Positions 24,659 to 40,428 are shown, counted from the first letter of the stretch. The stretch is 64,000 nt of DNA from Steinernema hermaphroditum (GCA_030435675.1 CM059624.1:5542769-5606768); one strand, 5' to 3'. The notes: generated by a model not told the origin, from the sequence alone. Program-made: numbers and translations.

Positions 24659-26663
24659 TTAGTTTTCCATCTGCTTCTTGGTAGCCACAGATTTCTCTTC
24701 GTTCACAGTTTTAATGTACATGTTGTTTCCAACGGTGAGATCGTGAATTGTCATCAGCTCCACGTACTCTTTTGATACGGTCTGAAATATCTTTCATCGA
24801 AGTGCTATGTGGAACACCCTTCACCTGCACAGTCGACATGAAGAACATGAGATTTCCCCACATCGCCGGGTTCCGTTTCGTTATCCTGTAGTGCGTATCC
24901 AGCTCCTTCCAAATTTTCTTTAGTCTTGCAATGGCTCTTTGCCATTCTGCATCTGCCATGTTGGAGCTATCTGCAATAGTGGTGTGAACAAGTAGATGAG
25001 TTACAGTCAATATACTTGTATGAATAATGATCATAATGATGAATGCAGCAAAGTCCTCATCAGTCATGAAATGTTCCCGAACGGCGAAGGACACACTGTT
25101 TCGCTGTAGTAGCATCACTCTTTTGGTGATCCTAAGGAGCTTTGTAATGCGGGATGTGCTTGCACTTTATAATCTACCTTCCAATCATTTGCAAAGCTTC
25201 TATCTGTCCTTTCTGCAGAACGCCTTTGTGATATGTTGTGAAATATTCCGCTAATTTCAGGTCGTCCAAATCGACGTACTTGTTAGGAAATACATAGAAC
25301 CTATTCTCATCGGATCCATTGAATAGATGGTGTGCATTGTTTACAGAGTGCATGAGCACTGCCTTAAAGTAAAAATGCTTCCAATGAAGGCTGCGTAGGT
25401 GCTTACGTAAAGACTGAGGCTGTTCTTGAACATGCACTCCTTGGTGCAGCCGTCTAGACCACTCAGGACGGGCAGGAAGTCGAAGAGTCTTCGAAAGACG
25501 ATCGAGTTCTCCACGAAACTCTGGCGATAGTCGAGTCCGGTGAAGTAGCGTCCGTTGACCTCAGATGTTCCGAAAACGACCTAAACGAGTATATGAGATC
25601 TGCAAGCATGGTGATGTACCTTTGAGTTCGTGTAAAACCGATATTTGTTCACGTGCTCAATGGCCCTTAGAGTGGAAGATAGCAGAGGAAGTTGTTCGCT
25701 TCTCGTCGTTGTGCTGAGATGTAACGTTTCCAGGAACGGTCTTTTCATGGATTTCAGATCTAGGAAGATTTCTCTTTCGTTTTCCTTGAATTGAAACTCA
25801 CATTCCTCTTTCATGCCCTCTCTAAGACATCGTTCGAATCGACATTTCTTGCAGGCGTGGATCGCCGACACCCCTAAAGACATTGTTTTTGTGCTTATTG
25901 CTTTGCGTTCAGGACAGCTGATGATTGAATTCTTGTACGTACGATGCTCTAGATCGTGCACGACAAAAAAGAGTAAGTACAGAGGGGTGCGTACTTTCCG
26001 TTTATCTTGAAGAGCTTTTACACTTTAGACCATCCGAGCTGAAATGTGAGAAAGCAAAGGCTCTTTTAAAAGATGCAGAAAGAGCAGTAGTGTAGAAAGT
26101 GAGTAGCTTGCCTTTCATCGGTCTTCTTTGGCAATTTTTGAGAAATGGAAATGACATTAGAAACAAAAAAATTCCCGAAAAAGAGGTCTCCTTAAATATC
26201 ACTGAAGATTACATGAGTGATGGAAAACAACTTGTTTTTGTGGCTTGAACTTTATTTTTTTTCAACTGCATTACAAACCCAGATATCGATGATGTTTGTA
26301 AACATAACCTCAGGCATTGTGGCTATCGGCTTTTAGGCAAGTTCGCATATGGTGACGCCAAAAACGGTCTCATTGCGCGCTCCAAATATCACCGCCTTTT
26401 TGACAAACCTTACCGTTCACAGAATCGTCGCTGCAAGCCATGTAGTTCTTCTTGCACTCATACTTCTTCCCGTCTTTCACCGACCGGGCGAAGAAGGCCG
26501 CACAAGCGCGGCACGCTGTCGTCCCGTAGATATACAAAATTCGGACTTCTTTGGAACATATCCTACAGACGTCATCTTTCTCACTAAACGGAAAACGATC
26601 AAAGACCACAACAAAATAGCCGTCTCACGTAGTTTGAGACGATTCCATTCCATGCTGCTCCAT
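24659..26663 (-). CDS. nuclear hormone receptor, supplementary nematode type
   Basis: Eight exons in phase: 26629-26663, 26414-26583, 25620-25873, 25407-25580, 25178-25362, 25016-25131, 24825-24970 and 24659-24781, giving 400 residues. The DNA-binding domain spans about residues 17-85: first finger CRIC...CRAC with P-box CRACAAFFARS, second finger C-x6-C-x13-CKKC followed by RFERCLREGM. The x13 spacing is longer than the usual nine or so. The ligand-binding domain follows, with EHFMTDEDFAAFIIMIII and a C-terminal helix TVSKEYVELMTIHDL typical of worm receptors. The start is fixed by a short first exon (MEQHGMESSQT) whose donor joins in phase. It acts as a nuclear transcription factor; the ligand is unknown. 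Confidence 0.85.
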
Positions 26664-28629
26664 TTGTTGACTGGAAATACCAACAGGGACAGTTTGAAGA
26701 TTGAACACGTGACGCTTATGGTAGATTATCAAATCGTGGCAGACGAAAAAAGGGGCGACGCCGTGGGGCAAAGCGATGGCGATAATCTCTGAAGGAGGTC
26801 ACTGACTTCTCCTCGGGCGGGACTCTACTTCCGAAGATCTCAGAGTGTACAAAGTGCCGGAGCTGACGTGAAAGGTGGCGTGAGTGCCGCCACCTTGCAT
26901 TAGGTTTCAAAGTTCGGAACGGGTGCAAAACAAATGAAAGGGCACAGATTCATGTGACTTTCAAAAACCAAAGAGGGATGAAGTCCAACGACCACCTATC
27001 GGATCGAGGGATAATCGCGTGCTTAGGCGCGGCTGCTTCTGGCTGGCACATACATATAAAGAGGCATTATCCACATTAATGACGTGCTTACAGCCTACGT
27101 ATGAGTCACCTCTCTCCGCCAACGCACAAAGAAAGAGCACAAAGCGTCTTTTTGCACAATCATACAGAAAGTGCGCGATGCATCATCCACCTCAAGAAAA
27201 TCGAGATACGGTTACAACGGCCGATGTATTGTACCCGTTGTACACCGGTGGGGTCCATTTTCGTGAATGCCGTGTTTAGTGTCCCACTTGATAATCTGTG
27301 CTGATTACGGTACAGGGACATTTGCGCGTCGGACTGACTAACCACAGAAATAGCTGTACCCCCTACCTAAAGTTTGAATTGCCGATTTACCCTAAATTTT
27401 CAAAAGTTGGAACCAGATCAAGGGCAGCACGAGATGTAGAAATAATGTAGACTTGGTTATTTTCCATTAGGACCCAATGTATCGCCAGGAAATCGGCCGA
27501 CTAAGATTTGGCGCGGCCACAGAAATAGTCGCACCCGGAGTACTGTGTGCTTTTTTATACATTTTTTGTGTTGTGTTGTTATGCTATTCTACTGCTGCTC
27601 TGATTCTGGCATTTAATTTATCTTAAACAAGAGACAGGGTTAACCTATCACGTCCAAAAAGAGCCCCCATGCCGATGCCCTGAAGAACGAGGATACTTTG
27701 TGGGGAAGAATCGCCGAGAAACTGGGAATCTCGAAGATTAGTGCACGAAACACTGTGGAGGCGGTGTATAACCACGGGGGAAATCTGGAGAATGCTGTAG
27801 GAAAGTGCAAGTCACGAAGCACAAGTCACTTTCCTGCTGAGGTATCCAATTTCGGCCGGGTGCGGCTTTTTTGGTGAACGTACCAAATCTGGGTCGGCCG
27901 AATGTACTACATTTCCTGGCGATGCACTGGGCCCTGGACGGAAAATAAGCAAAACTATATTGCTGCTTGATAAATTCTACATCTCTGTCTGGACTGTCAG
28001 TTATCCAGGTGAAGAGCTGAAATCACCACAATGTATTTCGGAAGGTATGGAAAAGTGATAATGTAAATTTCTGTAAGTTGGCCCATACGATCTTTCCAAG
28101 GACGTGGTCGAACGAACGACGCATTTTAACTGCTTTTCGACCTATTCTCATATCTTCTAGCTCAAAAGAAACGTATGATTCAGAACGTTTCCAAGAAACA
28201 GGGAGATTTTCGGCAGATCATTCAGTTATTTTTCAATCTTCTTGTTCGCTCGCGCTTATTATTTTGGCCGGCTTCTGAATCTGTTTGTGCTCACGAACGG
28301 ACTACGATAACTGGGTCGGAAAAGCAGGAAAGGAAAGTATGTGGTTTTTATCACAATTTGTCGCGCAAAATACCATCCAACATGCACTACAAAACTGTTC
28401 CAATTTCGTGAAGTGGACATTGGCTGCAACTAACCGAAGGGGGAGGGGGCACTAGTAAGGCAGATCACGCAGACAGACTTTTCTGCCCTAGTTGCTAAGT
28501 CTTATAGAAAGGAAGCAAGGAAGCGTCCGTACAATTCTTGAAGTACCGACTGATGCTAGTCCAACGGAGTTCGGTACCCTAATTTATTATCATCTTCACA
28601 AATTTCAAAATATAATTCGGCTAAACAAT
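26664..28629. other. intergenic region with Tc1-like remnant
   Basis: The promoter side of the nuclear receptor gene. Apart from the inverted-repeat element at 27468-27935, no gene signal is convincing. Confidence 0.4.
27468..27935. mobile_element. internally deleted Tc1/mariner-like element
   Basis: Imperfect terminal inverted repeats at 27468-27540 and 27857-27935 share ATCGCCAGGAAAT, CGGCCGA, AGATTTGG and CGCACCCGG blocks. Between them, plus-strand 27652-27840 reads as a helix-turn-helix like that of Tc1 transposases (LWGRIAEKLGIS then ARNTVEAVYNHGG), with no DDE domain. At about 470 bases it is a non-autonomous relic. Confidence 0.55.
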
Positions 28630-31360
28630 TCAATGGTTCGAAGGGTGAGGGGAGGTGGAAACGGGCCGAATGTTCGTGACTCTTGTCATAGAAGGACGGT
28701 TGATAAGAATGTCATTGCAGAAGGAGATGACGGACGACCTTAACTGGGCTGAGCAGCTCCTCACTTCAGCGTTACAAAACAGAAACACTAGAGAATGGGC
28801 GGTGGCGTTGACTATGCTGATCGAGTTCTGTAGGATGTTCACATATAGAGCAGGTTCTCCAGTGAGTCCGATCCTCGGGAAGAATGTGAACGCGAGGGTT
28901 TGCAGTTCCAGCAGTCCACAGATCAACACGCTCTAAAGAAGTGTTTAGAGTTCTTCAGAGACAGCGTTCCCCTGACCTGAATGAGAAGGCGAATCTCGGT
29001 GCGACGCCTCGTTTTACTCGTGTTGGACGTCCTCTGGACAACAGTCACTCTCACCAGTCGGCAGCCTATGAGCGCGTAATTGAAGCCGAATTGAATGTAC
29101 AGTACGAGTATGACGTAGATGACGAACATGACGCACGGAAGCACGTAGCTCTGGTAGCTCCAGAAGCCCTGCAGAGCGTTAGCCCAGTCGGCGGAATTTT
29201 TAGTTGGACAATAGAAGCGGAAGTAGAAGCCGTTTGCTTTGAAGTTCTTCTTGCAGCCTCCGAGGGTCATCAAGCTGATGAAGATGGTTAAGTAGAGCCA
29301 TGTACACAGTATGGTTCTGAAAGAGTCACATCTTGTTTTATCATTATCTGTTATCATCATGCTTTTCTAAATCACCCAAGTCCTGTCGATTCGTTGTTTA
29401 CTTAGCAACCGTTCATCGAAGATTTGTAAAAGTGACATAATTTTAATGAACGCTTCAAACTTGCAAAATTCCAAAGCAGGTGAAAATTTTTGTATGCTTC
29501 TTTTAAGGCCAGACGTCTTAGACGCTTTGTCCTAATTTTCTTGAATAATTCATGACATCATCACGTGCACTTTCAGCGTTCAGAGCTGAGCCGTTCAGAT
29601 CACGGCTCATATGATGTATAAGATGTGTTCGTTGCCGCCATGCTCAGAAAAAATGATTAAAACGTTAATTTCGGATTTAGCGCGTGTTGTTAGAGATCAT
29701 CATCCTTTACATTTCATAATCTTAGAGGGGAGCGGTGCCTTTGAGGGAATAAATAATTTGAGCTGCCATCAGCCATTCCATTCTAAATTTCTCATTTCAT
29801 TTATTTTCATCTTCTTTTGAATCAATGGCTTTCATCGTGCAAGATATCTCGTAATACACAACGAAGATCCGTAGATCACTGTAGTCGCCGCTTCTCTTCC
29901 TTCTTTGGCGCAGGGCACCACGTCAGAAGGTCGGATCGGCTGGAGGCGCAGACGATCGATTCTTTGACTTGAATGAGCGGTGCGGGAGGTGCGAACGGTT
30001 TTTTGTCGAGATATAATTCGGCTTACGTTCCATGCCATGCACGAAGAATTGGAACCGGGCGATCACTGCGCCAAAAACGACCGCTCACTCAACTCATTTC
30101 TGACAGAATGAATGGATAAACAATCGTCGCAAATGAATGACCCACGTAAAACTAGCCAACTTTCTACACCTGGAATAAATGGGATACTTCCCAATTCAAT
30201 GATTGGGATACTAGTGAATGCGTTGAAAGAGTTTTATCGAGCTGTCAAAAACGGCAACAGACCGGCTGTTAAAAATGAATCGTGATTATTCATTCATTCA
30301 CAAAATTCATGAAGCGCAGGATTAACTTGCGATTCTCAAATCAAATTTCCGCTAAATTTCAAATCGTTAGCTTTCTCAAATCAAATTTGGGTTAAATTAT
30401 TAAGATCGCAAAAGTTCCGCTCAGTTTTGACGCCTACGGGGTCAACTTGTGAACGAGATCTTTGAATAAGTAAAGGTCGGATCAGAACAGGTGAACTTGA
30501 GATTCTGAGGATCCAAAGGCCAGACCACCTATCCATTCTGTACTTCTCTGTGCCCATTCGCGGACTATACAAACCTCACGTACAGATGCTCGCCGGCTAT
30601 TATGGTCAAATTTTTCGGAGCATACAAAAATGAAAAGCAGCAGACGACCCTTCAATTTCGCACTTTAGATTTTAGATAAATTTCAAACAAACCATAGATC
30701 AGCCATAGATAAACTAACAGGTTTCTAACAAAGACAGCAAAGTGAAATACGGACAGAAATTTGAAAAAAATGAGGTTTTAGGTCTATAATAAAGCAGTGC
30801 GAAATGATCAAAAACATAAATGAGTTCCTAACTTTAGATTTAATTTTCGGACAATATTAGGAACCGATTTGAATCTTTTGTTGCATCATTGAAAGACAAC
30901 TTTCACAAAAAGTAAGAGCCGAACTCACATGTAAATATTGGGCCTCGAGGAGAATAAAAGCCTGTTGGCACTCTTCAGTAGAAACATCGTGAAGAGGTTG
31001 ACGGATATCAGGAAAGTGAACAGCAGCGTTCCAGCATAGGATATCGTGTCGAAGAAGGCTGGGCCATAGTGCACCCATGTTTCACCATAAATATTAACGC
31101 CATAAAGTGTGAGGGGAACGGCCATGTAGAGCTGTACAAGATGTGTCACCAGGTCGGATAGAAGAAGCTGAAGAGCGATGAATGTGAATGCCGTTTTGAA
31201 GAGTTGCCGTCGGAACTGTTATGATCTGTTGTAATGTAAGTTTTATATGCACTTACAGTGAAGAAAACAGTCAGAAGGAACAGATTTACAAGGAGACCAA
31301 ATACATTTAACGTTAAATAGACAGAAAAGCCGACAGTCCTAACAGCAGCGCTTGGAAGTC
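28630..31360 (-). CDS. serpentine (7TM) chemoreceptor-like protein, 5' exon missing
   Basis: Four exons in phase: about 31257-31350, 30929-31215, 28977-29316 and 28630-28932, with a 1.6-kb third intron. Seven hydrophobic spans can be counted: TVGFSVYLTLNVFGLLVNLF; FTFIALQLLLSDL; YAGTLLFTFLISVNLFTMF; WLYLTIFISLMTL; VLPCVMFVIYVILVLYI; LLIQSVLICGLLELQTLAF; and NATAHSLVFLFCNAEVR. The last resembles the TM7-to-tail boundary of nematode Srx/Srxa-type receptors, but I cannot fix the class. A stop lies just upstream of the first exon frame and no ATG is available, so at least one 5' exon is missing. Expected role is chemosensation at the plasma membrane of sensory neurons, by family. Confidence 0.7.
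29994..30105. repeat. dispersed repeat, copy 2
   Basis: Matches 20492-20604 in block order (TTCGGCTTACG, GGGCGATCA, CACTCAA). It lies inside the long third intron of the serpentine receptor gene. Confidence 0.45.
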
Positions 31361-32418
31361 AGAGCCGTCAGAAACAGTTCTCCAGCGTCAGAGTGTGTAA
31401 TTAATATGTTCGGCCGAGCAGGTCGACACTTGGCCTGTCCTTCCAGGTATCACCCTTTAGTCGACAGGTGTTTTACTTGATGGGCTCGCGGTCAGCGACT
31501 ATGTTATGAAGGTGGATGTTTGCCCATACGGTCAGTGGAAAACATCAAGAGGCTCTGTTCGGTTCACGAGTGGTTTTTTGAATTTGGTTTTCTCAGGTCG
31601 CATAACCTCGCGGCTTGGGGATGAATGTTGCTTGTGGATTCTCCTTTCATGTATTTGACAAAAACAACTTGCCATACCCGCACGTGTTTTGTGCTTTGAT
31701 TTTGCTGAAGTCAATACATGTACACTTACATTGCATCATCAGTCAATGTTTTGCTGAAAATCTTTAATCTATCCGATGAAGACAAGCGTAGAGGATTAGT
31801 GTAGACCGCTTTTTAGACTTTCTGGAACAGAGCTGAACGACCAGAACAACATTAGAAAACTGTAGAATACGGACTGGAAATAATCATTGGTGTCGATAAG
31901 GGAAACGATGCAAATGACAAATCATTTACTATTTTTCTACAAATTTCACAAAATTCTCCACAAAACAATTTAACACTCAACATCCAGAGTGACTCTGGCT
32001 TCCTGAGCGACATGTAATTTTCTATCAGTTTTCAGCTACACAACGTAAGTGATGACAATTCTGGTCCCTTTCTTTTCTAACAGGACGAACGATGAAGTTA
32101 ATAATGGAGTTGTATGCCGGAGTTAATGGAGCTAAATCATGGCATGGGGTCACGATTTGAACTCTCACAGTGACTCGGTTGATGACTAAGTTATTATAAA
32201 TCCACAGAGGGAGGTCTGGACACATCAGACCATGAGCATTCGGTGAAGCCGTCGAGAGACCTCCGACAGAGACGTTCATACATTTCTCGCAAATAATAGT
32301 CTTTAGATGATTAGGTTTTCATTATGCAGCTTTGGAATAAGACAATGACGTTCATTACTCATATGATGTGACCCAAATTTACAAAGATATTTCAAAAAAG
32401 AAATAAAGCGACGACTCT
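31361..32418. other. intergenic; likely holds missing receptor 5' exon
   Basis: A minus-strand frame at 32025-32279 begins MNVSVGGLS and could be an extracellular leader. However, none of its good donors has the phase needed to join the receptor, so it is not called. Confidence 0.35.
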
Positions 32419-34676
<2,258 letters not shown>

Positions 34677-37600
34677 CGTGGTCGTCTTCTTCGAGGATTC
34701 CGCCCGAGCGTCGCGTCGAAGCGAGAATCGGCAGCTTAAATGATCACGTTTTACATCGGAGAGACGCTCGAAACTACGGCGAAGTGTTAATGTGCATGTG
34801 AAAACGAATGTTAAACGTCCGCGCCTTTCGTTCGTTTGAACGATCGATTGGCTTTCGCGGTGGGACCGCGCGCGTTCGCAAATGTCGCGCATATGAATCA
34901 GCGCTAAAAAGCGTTGCTGTGGCGATGATTTGTGAATGAGAATGGGCGATGAATCCGGATTGGATCTAAGGCGATGCCATGGAAATCGCCAGACGGGTAA
35001 ACAAATGGTCAATTGGAAAAAACAAGCTTTTCCGGAAGTGAGCGGTGTCATTCGCCACATCGCTGATGTTGACTTTGCAGAGATAAGACAGAGATAGTGC
35101 TGCATTGGGCACACCTATTAGGTTATCACAATGGTGCAATTAAGAATTTAATGGTTTTAAAGGCTTATGACACACTTTGGCATACTTTTCTCCGAAAGAA
35201 GTTTTTCGAAATACGGGGAAGATTGGCAGAAGAGTTTCTAGGACTTACTAGCAACCCAGAACACCTTAATCATCTCGAGAGCTGGATATTTTATACACAT
35301 GTAGAGAATTCGGCAACATTCCGTTCATTTATCCATGATTACTTGATATTATAAATCAGGCACAAAGGGTCTTAAAACAAAGGGTCTTAAAAAGAGGGTC
35401 TCGCTTAAATCAGAAGCTTTGATACAATTGCTCTGGTGTGTGTTTAACACTGACACATTAGAGAATGCTTTTACGAAAACATAAATGGAAAGAAAGAGTA
35501 CATAAAATAAGTATAGGGGAGATTTTTAGATTTAGAGACAGGGAGCAACTTTGCAACGGCACTTTTACACTCTTTGTCCGAACTGTGTAGCTGTTGGGCT
35601 GGTCTTTAATAAATGACGATGTGCAAGACAAGATGCGACTGCAATTTGAAGGCTTGACACCAATGTTATCTCACTAACGCTTTATAAGGAAATTACTGAA
35701 AAATCACTGGGTCTCAGGACCAAGAACCCATGCCTCTGAAGACAGCGCTGTGCCTCAAACGTCCCAAGAAGGAAAAGTTCCTTTGCCGTTTTCTGTAGCA
35801 TCCAGGATTCGAAGTGTGTCGCTATGCGGGTCTCCATCGACCAGTTGCACCTTAACGGCAAGAATGAAGCCTGGGGCTTTGCTGCATAGGATTCCTAGAT
35901 ATATTCAGGCATTTAGGCGTCTTCTTGAGCATTAACTCATTTTTGGAGCTGCCGTCCGGAAATTTTTCAGGTAATAGTGGGCGACTAAGAGAGTAGCATA
36001 TTCAAGGAATGAGAGGTTCAGAAATCAAAGTGCGTTAACCTGAATCTCAAAGTGTTGTATCTTTACGAATCGGTCATAGTCGGAAAGAGAAGAAGTCAAA
36101 ATTTAAGAAAAGGTTACCCCTATGGTAGCGAATCGGTTTTTCAAAAGACCTAATAATAGACCAAAAACGAAATTTGCTGGCTAGGCGAAATTTGTTGTTT
36201 GTTCTGGAAATATCTCTGTTCACTGTTTCGATGTCTTTTTTCGAGAGGATTTCACCAAATTTACCCTATCTCGCAGAGTGAACTTTCCCAATCCATAAGA
36301 TAAAAGCGCCAGCGACATGCGTTAAGAGACGGAACTCACATATTTCGTCCAAAAAATTAAAAAGTTCCCACCATTTTGGGAATCGGTAAAACACAATCCT
36401 TGGAAACTACGGGCTTAGAAAAATAGAAAATTTTCCGTAATAAAAAAAATTTCTTTTCGCCCAAGGATTTCCTATTTTACGAAAAGGCCGTGCATAGTGT
36501 CCGCCTCAGATCTCCTGTGCACTTTGCACTTTGACCCCAAAATCCCTAAGACACTCACTTCATCCATGTTCATATTGATGTCCATGTATTGACCATTTAT
36601 TTCTTATTAGTTCAGTAGCAAGTTGAACAATTGATCAAGAATGTGTAGGAGTTATGTCAATTCAATAAAGAAAGTTTAACAAAGTTGTATAAGAACATTT
36701 TACATCATCGTCAAAACAAAAACTGAACAGTTGATCTTTACATCAACAATAGTGGTTAGGTCATTTGCGTCCGATCCCTCATATGTAAACGGAGAACCGA
36801 CGGGTCGGTTGTCCTGCAATAAATTACTTTAGTTTTCTGGTATAACTGAGATTGGCCAATTAGCGATCATATCCGAACCCGAAAATTTTTGAATGAACTT
36901 CTTTGTTGTTCGATCTAATTTTTTATTGTGCTGGACCTTGACGTCCGTCAAATGGGTAGCCATTTTTTTTTCTTTATTTGTTGGCCATTTTCACTTCTGG
37001 ACAGTCAATTGACGGCCATGGATCGATCGAATAGGACATTCCGGATAAAAAATGTCTGACCACAAAGATCCTGTTTCCAGATAATTTTGTATTACTTCAC
37101 TAGCGGACAGGAGTGAGTATGTATGTGAAGTAATGATGAGTAAGTGAGTAATATGAATTCAATAAAGAAAAGTTTGCTAACCTCGCTGTGAAAGAACATC
37201 AACAACGGTGGCTTCTACGTCACTGGCGGCCGCATAATGCTATTACCATTATCGTGCAATAAATTACTTTAGTTTTCCAACATAATTGCGGGTGACATGA
37301 CTAAAATACCCCGCAGACAACAAAGACCATTATTTGTAGGAATGGGCGTGATCGTACGCAACTTAAAATAGAATTTGTTGCGCGCCGTTTCCAGAAAATC
37401 GTTTGTTTCGTTTTGATCTGCACGCACTGCGGAGAAACGAATCATTCTCTGCAGTGGCACAGACCGAACCTGAAAAACCTGAAACTGTAGCTGCCCTCTG
37501 TTGATACTTTATATAAACTTTTCGTATTCGATCAGTCAGGGTCAAGAGTACTTTCTTGAAATTTCATTTCGACTCAAAATTCACAATCACCTGCGTTTCG

Positions 37601-38073
37601 GCCTTCAGTCCGGTCCAAACCCACCCTCTGTTCATTAGTCTAGACGACGCTCTGCCACCGAACGTCACATGCTGCCTGCTACAAACCGCCCTGTACTGTC
37701 CTTTCCTTCTCACACTTCTTCTTCCCTTTTTCTCAAAATTCAAAACGTATGCCCTAAGGCACTGTGACCTTACAACCACATGTCATGTGGTCAGAACAGA
37801 CCACAGATGGGCAAGAACGGATTGGATCAGATCGGCTACGTCTCTGTTCAGTTGTTGCCCATCTCTGGAAGAGGCCTGTCTTTTGCTCTAACATGCATTT
37901 TGTACTCGCTTTCTTATACTTATTTGTTTATTTACAGAAGGCTAGCGAAACGCTGAGCGTGAGAAACTGATCGCATTGCGCTCGAAAGTAATATTCTGTG
38001 GGAATTTCTGCCAATTTGTTGCTGCTAGCATTATCCAGGGTTCATTTCTGTTTATTTTCCCAGCGTTACGACA
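34677..38073. other. intergenic region
   Basis: The plk-1 promoter side, then AT-rich DNA. Two partly similar segments were noted: 36812-36850 and 37255-37290 share GCAATAAATTACTTTAGTTT, and 36661-36675 resembles 37157-37172. The 35097-35354 plus-strand frame has no recognised domain and is not called. Confidence 0.4.
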
Positions 38074-40153
38074 ATGGAAACTGATTCAACAACAAGTAAG
38101 TGAAATTCTTTGATCTGTGCCTCGCCCGAAACATTATTGTTAAATTTCTCATTATTCTTAGACATATTCTTAAACAAGTAACAACGTTTTTGCAACAAAT
38201 TGATGACTCTATGTCCACCAGAGAGACATGTAAAGTGCTTCCTTTTAGGTCATCTTTGATCGCATTACTTTGCTTTCAGAGATAGAGAACCAGTGACACC
38301 TGATTTTTGGTTTGTTTGCTTCTTTTTTCGAAATTATCCGCGGAATGCATAAATTATTTTGTTGAAGTAAACATCTTGCACATTCCAACCGCAATCCCGC
38401 CGATCGACGACAAACCGTTTAACTCCTAAGTTATGCGTGGGTTCCACTTTCCGAACGATTTTCTGGGAATCCACGTCATCGACACATGTTCACAGCGGTT
38501 TACTCAGTTCAATTTGAAAGTTCATTTAATGAGCATTTGCGTCGATCAAATGTATTTATGGAAGACGTACTGGAATTAACACTTCCAAAACATTATGACG
38601 CTCTAGGAAACGACCTCTTAGTTTGTTTTCAATAACAACCAATTATCGCGGAAGAAATAATACGATCGAGAGCGAAATGTATTTAAAACACGGCGACTCG
38701 AACGGCGACATAAACCACATTATAGTACTGTAGCATTTTAGGCAGACGCAAACATGTAATCAAGGATATTGTCGCAAGCTCACTAATGTAGTAGTCGCCT
38801 AAGTGCAGGTCTGGGCGGATGGATTCTGTAGTTTGAGTATGGGTGTATATATTACTCGTTTTGAGCTGTGTTCAACTCAGTTAGATGCATAGACAACCTG
38901 CAAGGCTGTCTCACTACCATATCCCCTCCTTAGATTTTGTGATTTTAAAGCCGCGGACCGTTATACTAGATGTTACTATATCCTTACTTTTTGCAGATAC
39001 CATGTGCTCACAGGCACCGCCTATCTCACCAGCATGGAAATCGGCCCTTATCGTACAGTATACGACCGTCGGTCTCTCTGTCCTCACCATCCCCCTCTAC
39101 GTTCTTGTGATCACCATCCTCCTACAGAATCTGAAATGCATCAAGCAGAACAAAGCCTTCTTCGTCTTCTTCCTCATCAACGGCTTTGTCGACATCGTCA
39201 GCATTCTCGCCAACGCCCTCGGCAACTCCTTCCCCGCCTGGGGTCTCTTCCTCGACTTCTACCTCAGCCACGGAACGCTCGTCGGCAAGATCTACCTCGT
39301 GCTGATGTACTGGACGCGCTACAGCCAGGGCGTGAACACCCTTCTGCTCGCTTTCAACAGGAGCACGGCGGTGCTCTTCCCCTTCCGCTACGGGAAGATC
39401 TGGTCGAAACGCTGGGTTAAAGTCTGTATCGCAATCCAGCTCCTCTTTGGAGTGCCTGTAGGAATTCTTGTCGCCTGCAGTGACTACTTCTGGAGACTGG
39501 ACTGCTCTGCTCCGAACCTCTGGGATCATCTACCGTATGTGCAACGCGCTTACAGCGATTCACAGGTGAGTGCCTTCAAGAACAACCGCTCCCTTGTCTC
39601 AGCTTGCGGATGATAGTACTGTCTTCAGTCAAATAGACGAGTGCAATCTAGACACTAGACTTCTTTGTTGCAGGTGCTCGTCATCATCTTCAGCGACGCC
39701 CGTCTCAAGACGATCGTCCTAGGCGTCTCCTTCTCCGCCGAAGTGGTCTTCTTCCTCATCATCGTCTGCAACTACGCTTTCATGGTCATCACACTGCGAC
39801 GGCAAAGACGCAGAGACACTACCGTAGTCACACACCTTTCCAGTCTCCGACGAGACGCTACGATCCAGAGGCAGAAGTTCATGCTCCTCCGCATGGCGGT
39901 CATCATTTGCCTGCTAGAGCTGTGCTATGCTGTCTTTGGTGTCGTCTCTGTCGTCGGAAGGATGAACAGTGACCAGTTCCACTTTTTCTACAACCTGGTT
40001 ACAACTATCTACAGCTCCATGGGGCCCTACCTGATGATCTGCTTCTCCACCACTACAAGAAGGCTGATTAGAGCGACCTTCGCTCCGAAGCAGCCTCTTC
40101 TCTATAAGGCCTCACCTCCTCAACCCACCATTACCTCCAGATCTCAAAGATAG
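38074..40153 (+). CDS. Srv-type serpentine chemoreceptor
   Basis: Three exons in phase: 38074-38095, 38997-39565 and 39674-40153, giving 356 residues. The tiny first exon supplies METDSTT, and its gtaagt donor joins in phase 1 to NTMCSQAPP across 0.9 kb. Seven spans are visible, beginning VGLSVLTIPLYVLVITILL. The third-span region reads QGVNTLLLAFNRSTAVLFPF then YGKIW, which is the pattern I associate with Srv/Srg receptors. Later landmarks are CSDYFWRLDC, LLRMAVIICLLELCYAVFG and PYLMICFSTTTRRL. An in-frame ATG at 38885 would give a longer start without an intron, but the leader it adds is not signal-like. Expected to sense chemicals at the neuronal membrane, by family. Confidence 0.85.
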
Positions 40154-40428
40154 TCATCGCCTACTATTCCTAATTGTGTGGTATTAAAATGAAGAATAAG
40201 ATAGTAAAGCAGTAAAGCAAAACATAGTAAAGCAGCATGAGATAGCTGTTGATGACTGCATGCCATCCTTCGATTGCATTTGACGTTCTTGGGCCCTTCT
40301 GTAACACTCATTGTGTCAGGTTCCATTCGACTGGTAGAAAGTATGCGCCTTGACTGGATTGTGGTACGAGAGCTGAGCGAATGTAACCTAAAAAATAACA
40401 CCGTTCATGGCAAATGAATTGATTACTG

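Noticed and set aside
32025..32279. Candidate first exon for the 28.6-31.4 kb receptor (MNVSVGGLS...)
   Set aside because: No strong donor in the required phase 2; joining it would need a weak site.
38885..38996. Alternative in-frame start for the Srv receptor
   Set aside because: The extra leader is not signal-like and an acceptor (ttgcag) sits at 38996. The tiny exon at 38074-38095 joins in phase with a strong donor, so it is preferred.
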